Shown in pieces: positions 7,814 through 17,500 of a DNA stretch of 23,884 nucleotides; position 1 is the stretch's first letter; each line of letters opens with the position of its first letter. The notes under the pieces were generated by a model. That model had not been told where the DNA came from. It searched no databases and was given only the letters and a program-made list of their open reading frames with translations. Source of the DNA: Gracilaria caudata (lineage: Eukaryota; Rhodophyta; Florideophyceae; Gracilariales; Gracilariaceae); the NCBI GenBank assembly GCA_030374735.1, contig JASCIV010000335.1, positions 1-23,884 on the forward strand, read 5' to 3'. Made by a program: the position numbers and the translations under genes.

Positions 7814-9048
7814 GATGGTAGGGAGAGGACCAGTACCAGATTGTGGGTGGAAGTTCCAGAAGCTTTCTATGTACCCTTCGTATACAGGGAGGATAGACAC
7901 CGCTTTCAATATTACTCATGTACTAGCGATCTTATCCAGCTTGGCGATTTTAAGCGCCACGGCTGTGATTCGAATGTGGTCTGCAAAAAACGAAACCAAA
8001 TTACCCTTGCATGGCAACTGCACACAAATTGGATTGCAAACTTTTGCTATCTGTATCTACAGCTGTAGCGCTATCATCGGTAGCGTTCGTACCGTCGTAC
8101 AGTCTGTAGCGTTCGAACGCTACCTTTGTACTTTCGTACGAATACGGTGACATAGATATAAACTTTGTGCTCCAAAGGTATCCCTCATCATGATAACGTT
8201 CGTTACCGTCGTAACGCTACCATGCACGGTTGAGGGCTAACGGTTAGCCGCAAACCTTACTTCTAATCCACTTTTTGTACCTTCGTACTTTTGCGCAAGG
8301 GTACCGCGGTATAGAGTAATTGACCAAGCTTTGCCAGATATCGTAGAGAAGAAAAAGCTTAACAGCCACATTGCTGAACGCATTCGACTCTCTTTTGAAG
8401 AATTGTTTAGCAGGCTTGCAAACCGGCTGTGCGGATATTACAGTCCTGGAGGGAGAGAGGAGAGAGGCAGACTTCAACTGGACAAAACCTACGTTTAACA
8501 TATTGACAAGGTGAGAACTGTTGCTCATGCGCAACGGATTCTTGCAGGGTTTGAGCTTTTTCCAGATTAGGATACCGTGATACATGAGCCAAAACTTTGA
8601 GCGTTCCAGACCCTTTCCATTGAGAATCAAATCACGATGAAGCTTATCAGAAAAACAAAAGCGCCCGCTTATGGTGTAGAATAGCTTGCCTTAAACCAAT
8701 TCGCTTGCAAACTTCTTATTCATTGCAAGCGGACTGACGAATCCGAGGTTGTGTAGAGCCTCTCAGAGAAAGCCGGACAACGAGCTGCGCTGCATGTTAA
8801 TGCCGTTTGCATGCCCGACCATCTTTGAGATTCCTTGAGCAAATTATGCTATCCAGACTACCCTTCCAATTCACTCACGTCTTAGCTTCTAGAGCCTTTA
8901 AACTACATACATCGCGTTTCGTCTAATGTGTGGGTGGGGATGGTGAAGCGTCGAGCCTCTCCATTCTCTTTCCAAGTGGAAGCGCCGCTTGCCAGTTTGG
9001 AACAGTTATGAACTCCATCTGCGAACTTTCAGTTACGATTGAGCCTCG
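7814..9048. other. Long intergenic region containing the palindrome cluster
   Basis: About 1.2 kb lies between the coiled-coil gene start and the WDR26 stop. The stretch 8066-8288 is packed with short palindromes. A minus-strand frame at 8244-8630 has no ATG start at its beginning and no domain, and part of it is made of the palindromes, so it is not called. The 3' untranslated region of WDR26 should lie just below 9049. Confidence 0.45.
8066..8288. repeat. Cluster of short palindromes around GTAC-N4-GTAC and TAGCGTTCG
   Basis: Within 223 bases I see GTACCGTCGTAC at 8089-8100, the perfect 18 bp palindrome GTAGCGTTCGAACGCTAC at 8106-8123, GTACTTTCGTAC at 8128-8139, CGTTACCGTCGTAACG at 8201-8216, GGCTAACGGTTAGCC at 8235-8249 and GTACCTTCGTAC at 8277-8288. 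GGTAGCGTTCG (8079-8089) and CGAACGCTACC (8114-8124) enclose the first unit as an 11 bp inverted repeat. A diverged copy of that unit is visible at 8193-8221. This looks like a decayed repeat family with hairpin units. The function is unknown. Confidence 0.75.
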
Positions 9049-10855
9049 TTATTTCGATCCGTTAGCAGGCCCCCATATCTGGACACGACCATTATTGAAG
9101 CAAATGGCGTCATAAAGAACAATTCAATCATGGACCAAGCAAACACATGGAAGCACGCGGTGAGTTGACGTTTTGGTTAGATCAAAACAGCGAGAATGGG
9201 AAATCTTGCCAGCAACTTACTATGACCGTCTTGTCATCGGAGCCTGAGGCGAACAAGTTTTGATTGCTTTCGTTGCATGCAATCGTATTCACAGTTCCTT
9301 CATGACCTCTGAGTTTTGCAATAAGGTTCCCGCTTCGTCGCTCCCATATGTAGACGAGTTCATCTTCTGACCCGCAGAGTACAAGCATCTGATTATGTCC
9401 TCCGAAACAAGCGCGTATCACATACCTTGTTTGTTTAAATCCAGTCAGCTTCTGTACAACTCGTTGCTTTGGAATGTTCCAGACATGAATTTCTGGGTCT
9501 ATTGCCTCTGGATCTTCATGAGAATTTATACTGACGAGAAGGGACTGGCTGTCCGCAGATAAGAAAAGAGACGTGATGCTATAGTCCTCGTTCATCATAG
9601 ACAACTGCTGTTTCTTTCCTGTATCAAAAATAATGATTGTGTTGTCCGAGCAAGTAGCGACAAGCAACTTGCCATTACTTGATATCGTAAGATCATTCAC
9701 GCGGTTCGGTACATTGTACGATGCGATTACTTCACCGCTGTCAACGTCCCACTCCAGCAGTTTTTGGTCATGTGCGCCAGAAACAAAAGCTTTTCCATTT
9801 GGCATCCACGCACAGGAAGTGATTGCGCCAGTATGCTTCTCAAAAACGCGACAACATTCACCTGACTTTATGTTCCATAGACGAATAGTTTGGTCGTCGC
9901 CAGTGCTGAGTAGGAATTGATCATCTGGGGACCAACTCAAGAAGCAAACCATCTGTGAATGGCCCCTCAACTTGTGAAGTATTGAATTACTCTTGTTACA
10001 CTTGCCCTCTAAAAGTGCTCCGACTCTCCATACAATAACTTCGGCATCTTTTGACGAGGACGCAAGATACTCACCCCTGTGAGAAAACTGCACGAACCAT
10101 ACCTCATCGGTATGTCCCTCTAGACGGTGCAGTATCTTTCTTGGGACACGTTCCTCACAGTGCACCATATCCTCCAACAAACTAACGCGACTCTGTCGTG
10201 TGTATGGGAACATTGTGTCGCGCTTTTGCTGCTCAATCGCTTGCCATAGCAAGTTTTCGAGTCGGTTCTCTTGCAGTAGCTCGCTCGCAGGAATGTACCG
10301 CTGCAGCTTATCTAGAACGGCTGTTCGTGACTCCGGACCAGCTCCAGGCCACTCCGCACGATCACGTACTTCGTCTGCTGTTGTGCACATACAGAGTAAA
10401 GGAAGCTTGTGAAGTAGCTTGGGGTCAGGGCTTACGCGCGTCAGATCGTTTCTCAAACACTCTAAGGCATCTGCTGTATGGCCAGCTTCAAGCAATTCGA
10501 GGAACTTTTGTTCGTAGAGAACAAAACGCGCTGCACGGGCGTCATCGTCTGATTTGAACACTGTTACTTGCGCAAGAACTTCCTCCAGTTGGTCCCACTT
10601 CCCCTCGAGGACACAACCGCGTAACGTTCGCATCTGTTGTGTCATGGCCTCTACTCCGGCTTCTTTCTCCAGCACACGAGCCGAAGAACTGTATCCCAAA
10701 GCATCGATCGCTTGAACAATTATTCGAACAAGTTCATGACGGTCCAGCCCTCGCTCAGTAAGATTGGGCTCCATAGGTGCATCGGAAGAGATTGCATCTG
10801 CCAAAAGGTCGACATCCGGATGGACGCCATTTCCAGATATATTAAACCCGTTCAT
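9049..10855 (-). CDS. WDR26: WDR26/GID7-like subunit of the CTLH (GID) E3 ligase
   Basis: The product should be the WD40 scaffold of the GID/CTLH ubiquitin ligase, which bridges catalytic modules and recruits substrates. From the ATG at 10855 it has a LisH motif (residues about 38-68, with the family pattern ending ALGYSSSARVLEKEAG). A CTLH domain follows (about 75-160, containing FVLYEQKFLELLEAG), then a linker, then about seven WD40 repeats from residue 240 onward (for example ILHRLEGHTDEVWFVQFSH and DDQTIRLWNI). The frame would otherwise run past SDDKTVI into unrelated codons. A consensus donor GTAAGT at 9220-9215 and an acceptor CCAG at 9082-9079 define a 142 bp intron (9079-9220). The last exon (9049-9078) supplies IWGPANGSK and a TAA, matching the usual WDR26 ending (RIWGP). 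The total is 554 residues. The frame extends upstream of 10855 without another ATG. Confidence 0.93.
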
Positions 10856-11676
10856 GACGACGGCTATTAGCTGGCAAACGGGAGGGATGAAGGTGGTCGA
10901 TGACGTATAGTATCTGGGACGGGGCAAACTTGCTGTTGGGAAGGCGCGCAGTTGCTAGGCGAAAGGCAGGCCACGACCACTACTAGGAGTAGAAAGGCAT
11001 TTGGGGACTGCACACCTCCACCAAAGTTCGTAACTGACGAACAGATATCTATCTGATATAGAAGCTGTTGAGGACAACCACATTAACAGCAGAAGGCATG
11101 CGCACGAGACTGATGACGACTTGGCACACCCAGCGTTCACGATACCACGTAGATGACAGAATCTGCCTGCTTTCAAATCAAATTTCTCGCGCGGGATTAT
11201 ATTAAAAACGAAGTGACTAGTGACGGTTGTTCGTAGACAAGAGGGTTGGCGTTCGAACTTCAAACATCTGGAGCAAGGTGCTTAGAGAGTAGCGCTTACT
11301 TGTGGCTGCTTCGTCATGTCCCCGTCGTAGTCAGGAAGGGACAAGGTTATTGATAGCTTTGTCCAGAGGCCGGTAGATGGGTGGAATTGACTTCGAATGG
11401 GTGGGCATTTAATTGTTGAATCGAATTGCTCAGGCACTTCTGAGAGCGCTCCAAACTGTCCATGGCTAGCTACCGGGCTCTTTGAGGTTACGCGTGGTCC
11501 TCGTCACATACCAATACATAATGCACAACAATTCGCCTATATCTACCGTAGTATATTGTAACAATAGAATGTCTTGCGCATGGTCGGCCTGAATAAACAA
11601 ATGCTGTACAGAAACAGCTCAGAAGCTCGAGCGAAAACGACAAGCTTTAATGAACAATGAGTTGCCTTTTTTTCTT
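10856..11676. other. Intergenic region, no gene supported
   Basis: This lies between the WDR26 start and the end of the acidic PKD-like gene, both on the minus strand, so it should hold the 3' region of one and the promoter of the other. A minus-strand frame at 10955-11263 lacks an ATG and any recognisable domain. No RNA gene was recognised. Confidence 0.45.
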
Positions 11677-11848
11677 TCATTCATCTCCGTCGTCATCGTT
11701 CTCTATCTCTACATCCTCATACTCTTCATTATCGCCAATGTTCTCGTCGTCCCTCTGATTATCATCATCCTGCTCTTGCTCGATACCACCAGATGGAAAT
11801 ACGTCTGGAACCTCTTGCTCTTCCATCATTTCGTCATCGTCATCGTCA

Positions 11849-11881
<33 letters not shown>

Positions 11882-13200
11882 TCGTCTTCCTGCGTAATAT
11901 TCTTTGGTTCCTCTTGATCATCGTCGACCTCTATTTCGTCATCACCATCGTCCTCACCTCCTCCGCCTTCGTCGTCATCCTCAGCGTCATCTTCTTCATC
12001 ATCCTCGACGTCTTCATCCTGCTGATGATCCTCAACATCATCATACATGCCAGTATCCTCCTCTTCCTCATCGTCTTCTTCCTGCTCTGGTGCATCTCTT
12101 CTCATCTCATCGGCGTCGTCTTCTTCGTGCTCTTCTTTTTGCACGGGTATATGGACAGGCTCCGTCTCTTCAGCTCCCTCGATATCCACGTCAGAAGATA
12201 TGTCTTCCTCTTCGTCAATTTCGATTTCCTCCTGGTTCTCATCGTCGTCGCTTCCTTCTTCGTCTTCTTGTTCGTCTCCCTGATTGGCGTCGTCATCTGC
12301 TCCCTCTCCGTCCTCGCCTCCGTCAGCGTCGTCATCTGCCCCCTGGTCGCCGTCGTCATTAGCGCCATCATCAGCGTCATCGCCGGCTCCATCGCCGAGA
12401 TGTTCGTCGTCGTCGTCGTCATCATCACCACTTTCCAAACCTTCTAAATCTTCGTCATCGTCGTCCTCGTATCCGCCGCCTCCGCCGATAACGGCATCAT
12501 CATCGTCGTCATCATCGTCATGCGCGTTGTCGTCGTCTTCGTCGTCGTTATCATCATAATCAGCGGGTGTTGTGGCCGGATTGCCAGAGGCGAGCGCCAT
12601 GGTGCGCGGGTGAGCTGATGCGGGCATTTGATGGCCATTGTTGGAGTTAGAAGCGGCCGGAGCGAGTTCAGTTCGCTTCCAAGCGGGGTGGTACAAATTG
12701 TTGGCGGCGGGGGGGTTAGTGGGGGCGGCGGAGGGTTGCGTGGATGCGCCACGTGTCGGGATGGCAAAGCCTGATGATAGGTTCGCAATGTCCATCTTTC
12801 CCTTCGATGGCAAGTGCGATGTGTCATTGGGCTCTACAGCGGGCTTTGCAAAGTGACAACCAATGACGTAATACTGCTGCTCCGCGGACGCGGCCAGAGA
12901 TTGAGCAGATGTGACTTGTTGCGGATCGTCGAGGTCGTACACAAAAATGTCGATGGGATCGGAGTAGGTAACTCCGTGGCCCTTGACGGCCAAGTTGAGA
13001 CTGTAGTAGCCAGGGGCGTCCGGACGGAACGAGGCTATGGTAGACCGGCTGCCAGTTATGTCTGTGACGGAGAGGTTTGATCCGGGCGGCTTCTTCGAGA
13101 AGTTGGACCAGCGATAGGAGGTACGGCCCGTGAGCGGCTGCGGGTTCTTCTTCGGCGATGGCTGAAAGTGGTGGTTGGCGGCATCCACGTTGAGATCCAT
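11677..13200 (-). CDS. PKD/Ig-like domain protein with a long Asp/Glu-rich tail
   Basis: A single frame of 507 residues starts at the ATG at 13200 and ends at TGA 11679-11677. Residues about 25-90 look like a PKD or Ig-like beta sandwich: YRWSNFSKKPPGSNLSVTD, then FRPDAPGYYSLNLAVKGHG, then SDPIDIFVYD. That order (Trp strand, PGS turn, F-P-D-PG-Y strand, final D-x-V strand) is typical of the fold. A Pro/Ala/Asn-rich linker follows (about 130-215). The C-terminal 290 residues are almost entirely Asp, Glu and Gly, with one run of about 18 Asp encoded by a GAC/GAT tract. No signal peptide or membrane segment is visible, so a cytosolic or nuclear acidic protein is likely. Roles such as histone, Ca2+ or basic-protein binding are guesses. 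I know no standard family with this pair of regions. Confidence 0.75.
11833..11886. repeat. GTC/ATC triplet repeat (poly-Asp coding)
   Basis: Eighteen consecutive GTC or ATC triplets on the plus strand encode an Asp run on the minus strand. Less perfect tracts of the same kind extend across 11680-12560. The mixed triplets suggest selection on the protein as well as repeat slippage. Length polymorphism is likely here. Confidence 0.85.
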
Positions 13201-14549
13201 GGTCTAAACTGGTGGGAAGCGATGAGAAGCACGAGCGAAGCAAGAGGGGGGTGGGGCGAGTTAGAGCGGGTAAGTGAGGGCGGTGTAAAGCAGACGAAAA
13301 GGGCGGCGGGGAAGAGCGGGGCAGCAAAAGGGCCGCGCGGGAAGACGGCTCACAAGGAGCGCAGGCGGTGCACAAGGTTGCGTGGCGCCAATAGACTGGT
13401 CAAGGTGGGATAGGGACGGAATCGATGAAGCGGAAGAATGGGATGGATGGAGGAAGAAGCGGTTGTGGACTCGTCATTGCCTGGCTCTGTGTGGCGCGAG
13501 GGGGGGAGAAGGAGGGGGGCGCTGATGGGTCACGACCGAGACGCACTACGTTTAAAAACGCACGCCCTCGCTGGCGGCGCACTTTTTTTTGTGCTGCTTC
13601 AACTTATTTTTTCGCGGCTGCGCGTCGTCGTGGACCGACGGGACCGTTCGCTGGCGCACCGTTTCGAATAAATCGCAGGCGGCGAGTTCTCGCGCGCTGT
13701 GTGTTGACCGTTCGTCGAGGCGGCACGGCACGTGCGCATCGCGTGCGCTGTCCACTTGACATGTTCAGCTGGCAAGCTGGCAGCGTCGCAGATCCCAATC
13801 TCCTACAGTAGCATTGCATGCTTTGTTCGCTCCGAGTTTGAACTTCGGAACTCTCGGAAGTCTTCCCCGACAGTCCAGCTCTCGCCCTCACGTGTAGATA
13901 GATATCATTTGTACCAAAGGGATGCCTTAAAGGTTGAAGCCCCGTGACCACAATCTCAAACGTCTTGTCCTCGTCCCTTCTGTGCACAAATGGGACGAGA
14001 GCGCAGCTGCGCGAAGAACCAAAGTCCCGCTAGATGCCGCCCGTCTGTTTCAACGAAGACCATTCCGTTCGCTACAGCTGTATAAGCATCGCATCGCTCC
14101 AAGTCGTTAACGTCATATCACGTCATTCGTCTATTGTCTTGCGCCATTCACCTTCATCATGGCCCCAGGAGCTGCTACTTCCCCCAATTCATTGCTTCCG
14201 TTCTCTAATTTTGGCCCCGATTCTTAGTCCAATCGTCCAAGTTGCGTAATCTTCACAAATGCCATTTGCCGTTACTTCTTGCACCGTTTTATTCAGATCT
14301 TGGAGCTAAAGCTATACTGCCACTGACCCCAAAACCCATTTGTCCGGTCCAGCTCTATAACAGCAACCTCGGCCTCGCAGCCCCAACACAAACCTCTCGC
14401 CTCATCGTTTTGTACTCCAACCCTCTATTTTACGTCATGGGTCAGCTTGGAAACAACCTCCCCCACATCAAACACGCTTTCATTAGTAGCCTCACTCTTT
14501 GCAGCTACGCGTACAACTTTGATATTACTATGCTGGTTTGCTACACATA
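13201..14549. promoter_or_regulatory. Long divergent upstream region with upstream ORFs
   Basis: About 1.35 kb lies between the starts of the acidic PKD-like gene (-) and the Sel1 membrane gene (+). The half near the acidic gene is GC-rich and strongly G-biased on the plus strand, with G-runs at 13500-13518. The half near the Sel1 gene is AT-richer and pyrimidine-rich. Upstream ATGs open short frames at 14034-14249, 14159-14227 and 14437-14550. No domain is recognisable in any frame here, including the long overlapping frames at 13425-13987. Confidence 0.5.
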
Positions 14550-14550
14550 A
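14437..14550 (+). promoter_or_regulatory. Upstream ORF overlapping the Sel1 gene start (TAATG)
   Basis: An ATG at 14437 opens 37 codons beginning MGQLGNNLPHIK. The TAA stop at 14548-14550 shares its last base with the ATG of the 1316-residue gene at 14550-14552. If the transcript begins upstream, this arrangement could lower translation or couple it through reinitiation. Transcription start is not known. Confidence 0.5.
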
Positions 14551-17500
14551 TGGTCTTACAAGAGTTGGCAGAAAATATCTATGTCATCTTATCTGCTTAT
14601 CTTCTAGCCTTTCTGCCGTGGACTGTACTTGATTCCTCCGACTTCATCGGTCCAGAATGGAAGTCTATCGCCGCTACGCGAAGGGAGGGCAGAATTCATC
14701 TCACTGTAGTTATGCTGCCCATCACCTATATAATCTTCTACATCACTGTTCAGGCCGCCACACGAGATTTTAAGGAAATGTTCGCCTCGTTCGTCGCACT
14801 CATATTCTCCATCATTCATCTCATGCGAACGCTTTGGGGCCTACTTCAAATCAATGAGCTTCACGCCTGGGTTGCCAGCAGCATTCAAAATCTACAGTAT
14901 ATGGGAGTATACTATAAACCGCAAGGAGGAGTTGACCTCTCCAAACATCCCAGTCAACTCGCCGATGAATTTCTCATCAACGAAACGCTTGTCGATAATG
15001 AAATCAACTATAGTGGCACTCAAACTTACCTCAAGTATGGATCTATTTCTTTACGCATATCAAAAACTTCTCGAAGCTTTATTGCTCAAAGAGCCTTATT
15101 CTTGTTCCGTTTCTGTGTCGTAGGGGTTAACTTGCTTATAGATTACTTTTCTTTCGTCTGGACTGGAGTTAAGGTTCGTAAATTGTTTCAGGTTCCTCAT
15201 GACCCTATTGAAATTTGGCTTCGCTGGTCGTCTGCCTTAATTGCCCAAGGTTTCGGACATTGGGTTGATGGTTTTAGAGCCGGGAACCAACCGGAAGCCG
15301 CTGTACCGTCTGGAACTCCAAAAATACACCGACATTTCATGCGTAGGAGAGACTATTTTGCCGGCGAGCTTCTCTCCAGTGCAGGGCTACACGTATGTAG
15401 CGAGTTCGCCACCGAGGACTATTCTATCAAGCTCCTGGATAGAACTGTTATGCCGTTGGAAAAGAGCACAAGTTTGTTTCTTTGGGAAGAGTGGGACCAG
15501 CATTCGGATTTGCGAGACGGAAGAGTGAATAAGGACGACTTGTTCATCACTGCGGTCATAAGTGGAATTGGCTTACCGTTCTCCTGTCCTCACTTTCGAA
15601 CCCTGGACAGGAATCCAAATAGCAAAACCGTAGCAGACAATGGATATGCCCCTCATGCTTTCAGCTTGGAGAGAATAGTAGAGTCTTTACCCGTCGAGTT
15701 TGGGGAAGAGATATCGCAACTAGACACCTTCAAGCTCGAATGGTTTGCCATTCTGTTGAGCTTGGGCGCCCGAGCTCAATCCCATCTTCAAAACCCTCCA
15801 AAGCAAAAAGACCCGGGAACATTTGATGCAGTTCTAAAGACCACCGACCCAGCACTCGAGAACTTACGAGACCAGCTTGGTTTTGCCAACTACATTGATG
15901 ATGATTCTCAAGGGCCAAGAGATGCCATACACATCTCTCGGCTTTGTTCTTTCCCTATAGCAAATCGCTGTTTAAATCTTCGGTCCGGTTCAAATCGACT
16001 TGTCATGAAAGTCGGGGAGCTTATTGATGTGTGGATGTCACTCACTGCAGGAGAACAATATCAATTCTTGCTGTCCGTGGATGACGGCTGGACACAATTA
16101 TGCTTGAACACCTCAAAATCGAATAGCGACCCTGACAATGTTGTAGGTGACAGAGGGACTTCCTCCCACTACGAAGAAACTCAAGACGGCCCCGCCTCGT
16201 ATGAATCGTTGTTTGCTGTTCAGAAAGAAGTCGAAAGGGCGCGCCTAATGATCCAGTATGCAAAGACTGGGCACAGATATGATCACTTAGATCAGACAAT
16301 AACTTTTATGGGGTATTCTATGGAAAATGTTCGCTCCTATCTAGCCAGCTGGCTCCACCTGAACCCTGCAACTCCCTCAGATGTGTGGGAACCACGTATA
16401 GAATACTCTACGCGTAACCCTCTCATGTCGTACAGGGTCATCGATATCACCGAGATTTTGAAAGACTTCACATCTGAAGTGACTTGGGGAAAAGAAAAGG
16501 ATTACTTCAGTCGAAAGGGAGTTCAGAATCGACTGATATGGAAGATGCAAACCGAATTCCAGACGGAGATCAGCATGAACTGGAGCGGTCCTTCTTCTGA
16601 GATTTTGATGATGTTGTGCATTCTTTCCTTCCCTTCTCTCCAAATAGATGTTTCGGTGGAAGTCCAAAAGCTTCCAAGAAAATCTCTGTCCCCGTTCCGC
16701 GGTCCAATTCAGAAAAACTCTATCGCCAGTCCTGTGAGGATAAATATCCGTCCTTCATGTGCTCCGCAAAAATTGTTTGTTCATATTCATTATGAAAGTC
16801 TCCAGGAAGGTCAATTTAGGGCTTTCGCTATGCTCGGAAGGGAAGACACCAGAACCGATCTTCACTTTCTGTGGGAATGTTGGCGAGATGCTTTCACTGC
16901 CAGACTACAGGCGATGGCAGAATGGCAGAAAGAGCACAACTTACCCCACTCGGACGTTATGAGGAGTCCCCCCAAGATTTCCAGAAAGACAGGATTCATG
17001 AACACTGGTGCAATTGGGACTGGGGAAAAGCTCAGAACTTGGCCTGGGTGGCTACCATTCCGATTCGAGTTCTGTCGTTATGAAGTCGAGCATCCAGAGT
17101 TTCTCAAGCAGTATCCACGCCGATCGAACGTCCAACTTACGTTCCCCAACCGAATGCATAATGAGCAATCGACAGCTAGATTTCCTGGGTTCACCTTGCG
17201 CTCTTTCAGATACGAAGAATCGGATCCCGAGTACCTCATGTATGCGTGTTCGGTAATTCGTGACTACCTTGGTGCCGAGCCGCAAAGACCGATTGAAACG
17301 TTTGAAGACTTGGGCGACGAAGTGAGGCGAATGATGGACAGACCTCGCGAATATTTTCGTGCTGGAGCTCGAAAACTGCATCGAGCAGTCATTCTTCTTG
17401 AGATAGCTGCCATCGAACTGGGGAATCCTGCTGCCCTTCGCGCATGCATCAAGCATCTCACTGAACATCATCACATCGCTGCTGATATCAAAAGGGCTGT

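Noticed and set aside
8244..8630. 128-codon minus-strand frame
   Set aside because: No ATG at its start, no domain, and its end consists of the palindromic repeats.
10955..11263. 102-codon minus-strand frame upstream of WDR26
   Set aside because: No ATG start, no recognisable domain, Cys-rich random composition.
11650..12447. 265-codon very hydrophobic plus-strand frame that looks like a membrane protein
   Set aside because: It is the antisense of Asp/Glu codon tracts; GAC/GAT read backwards give Val and Ile.
12047..12559. Ser-rich plus-strand frames
   Set aside because: Also antisense products of the acidic repeat tract, without domains.
13425..13987. Overlapping Arg-rich frames in the divergent upstream region
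   Set aside because: They occur on both strands in GC-rich DNA, show no domain and have atypical composition.
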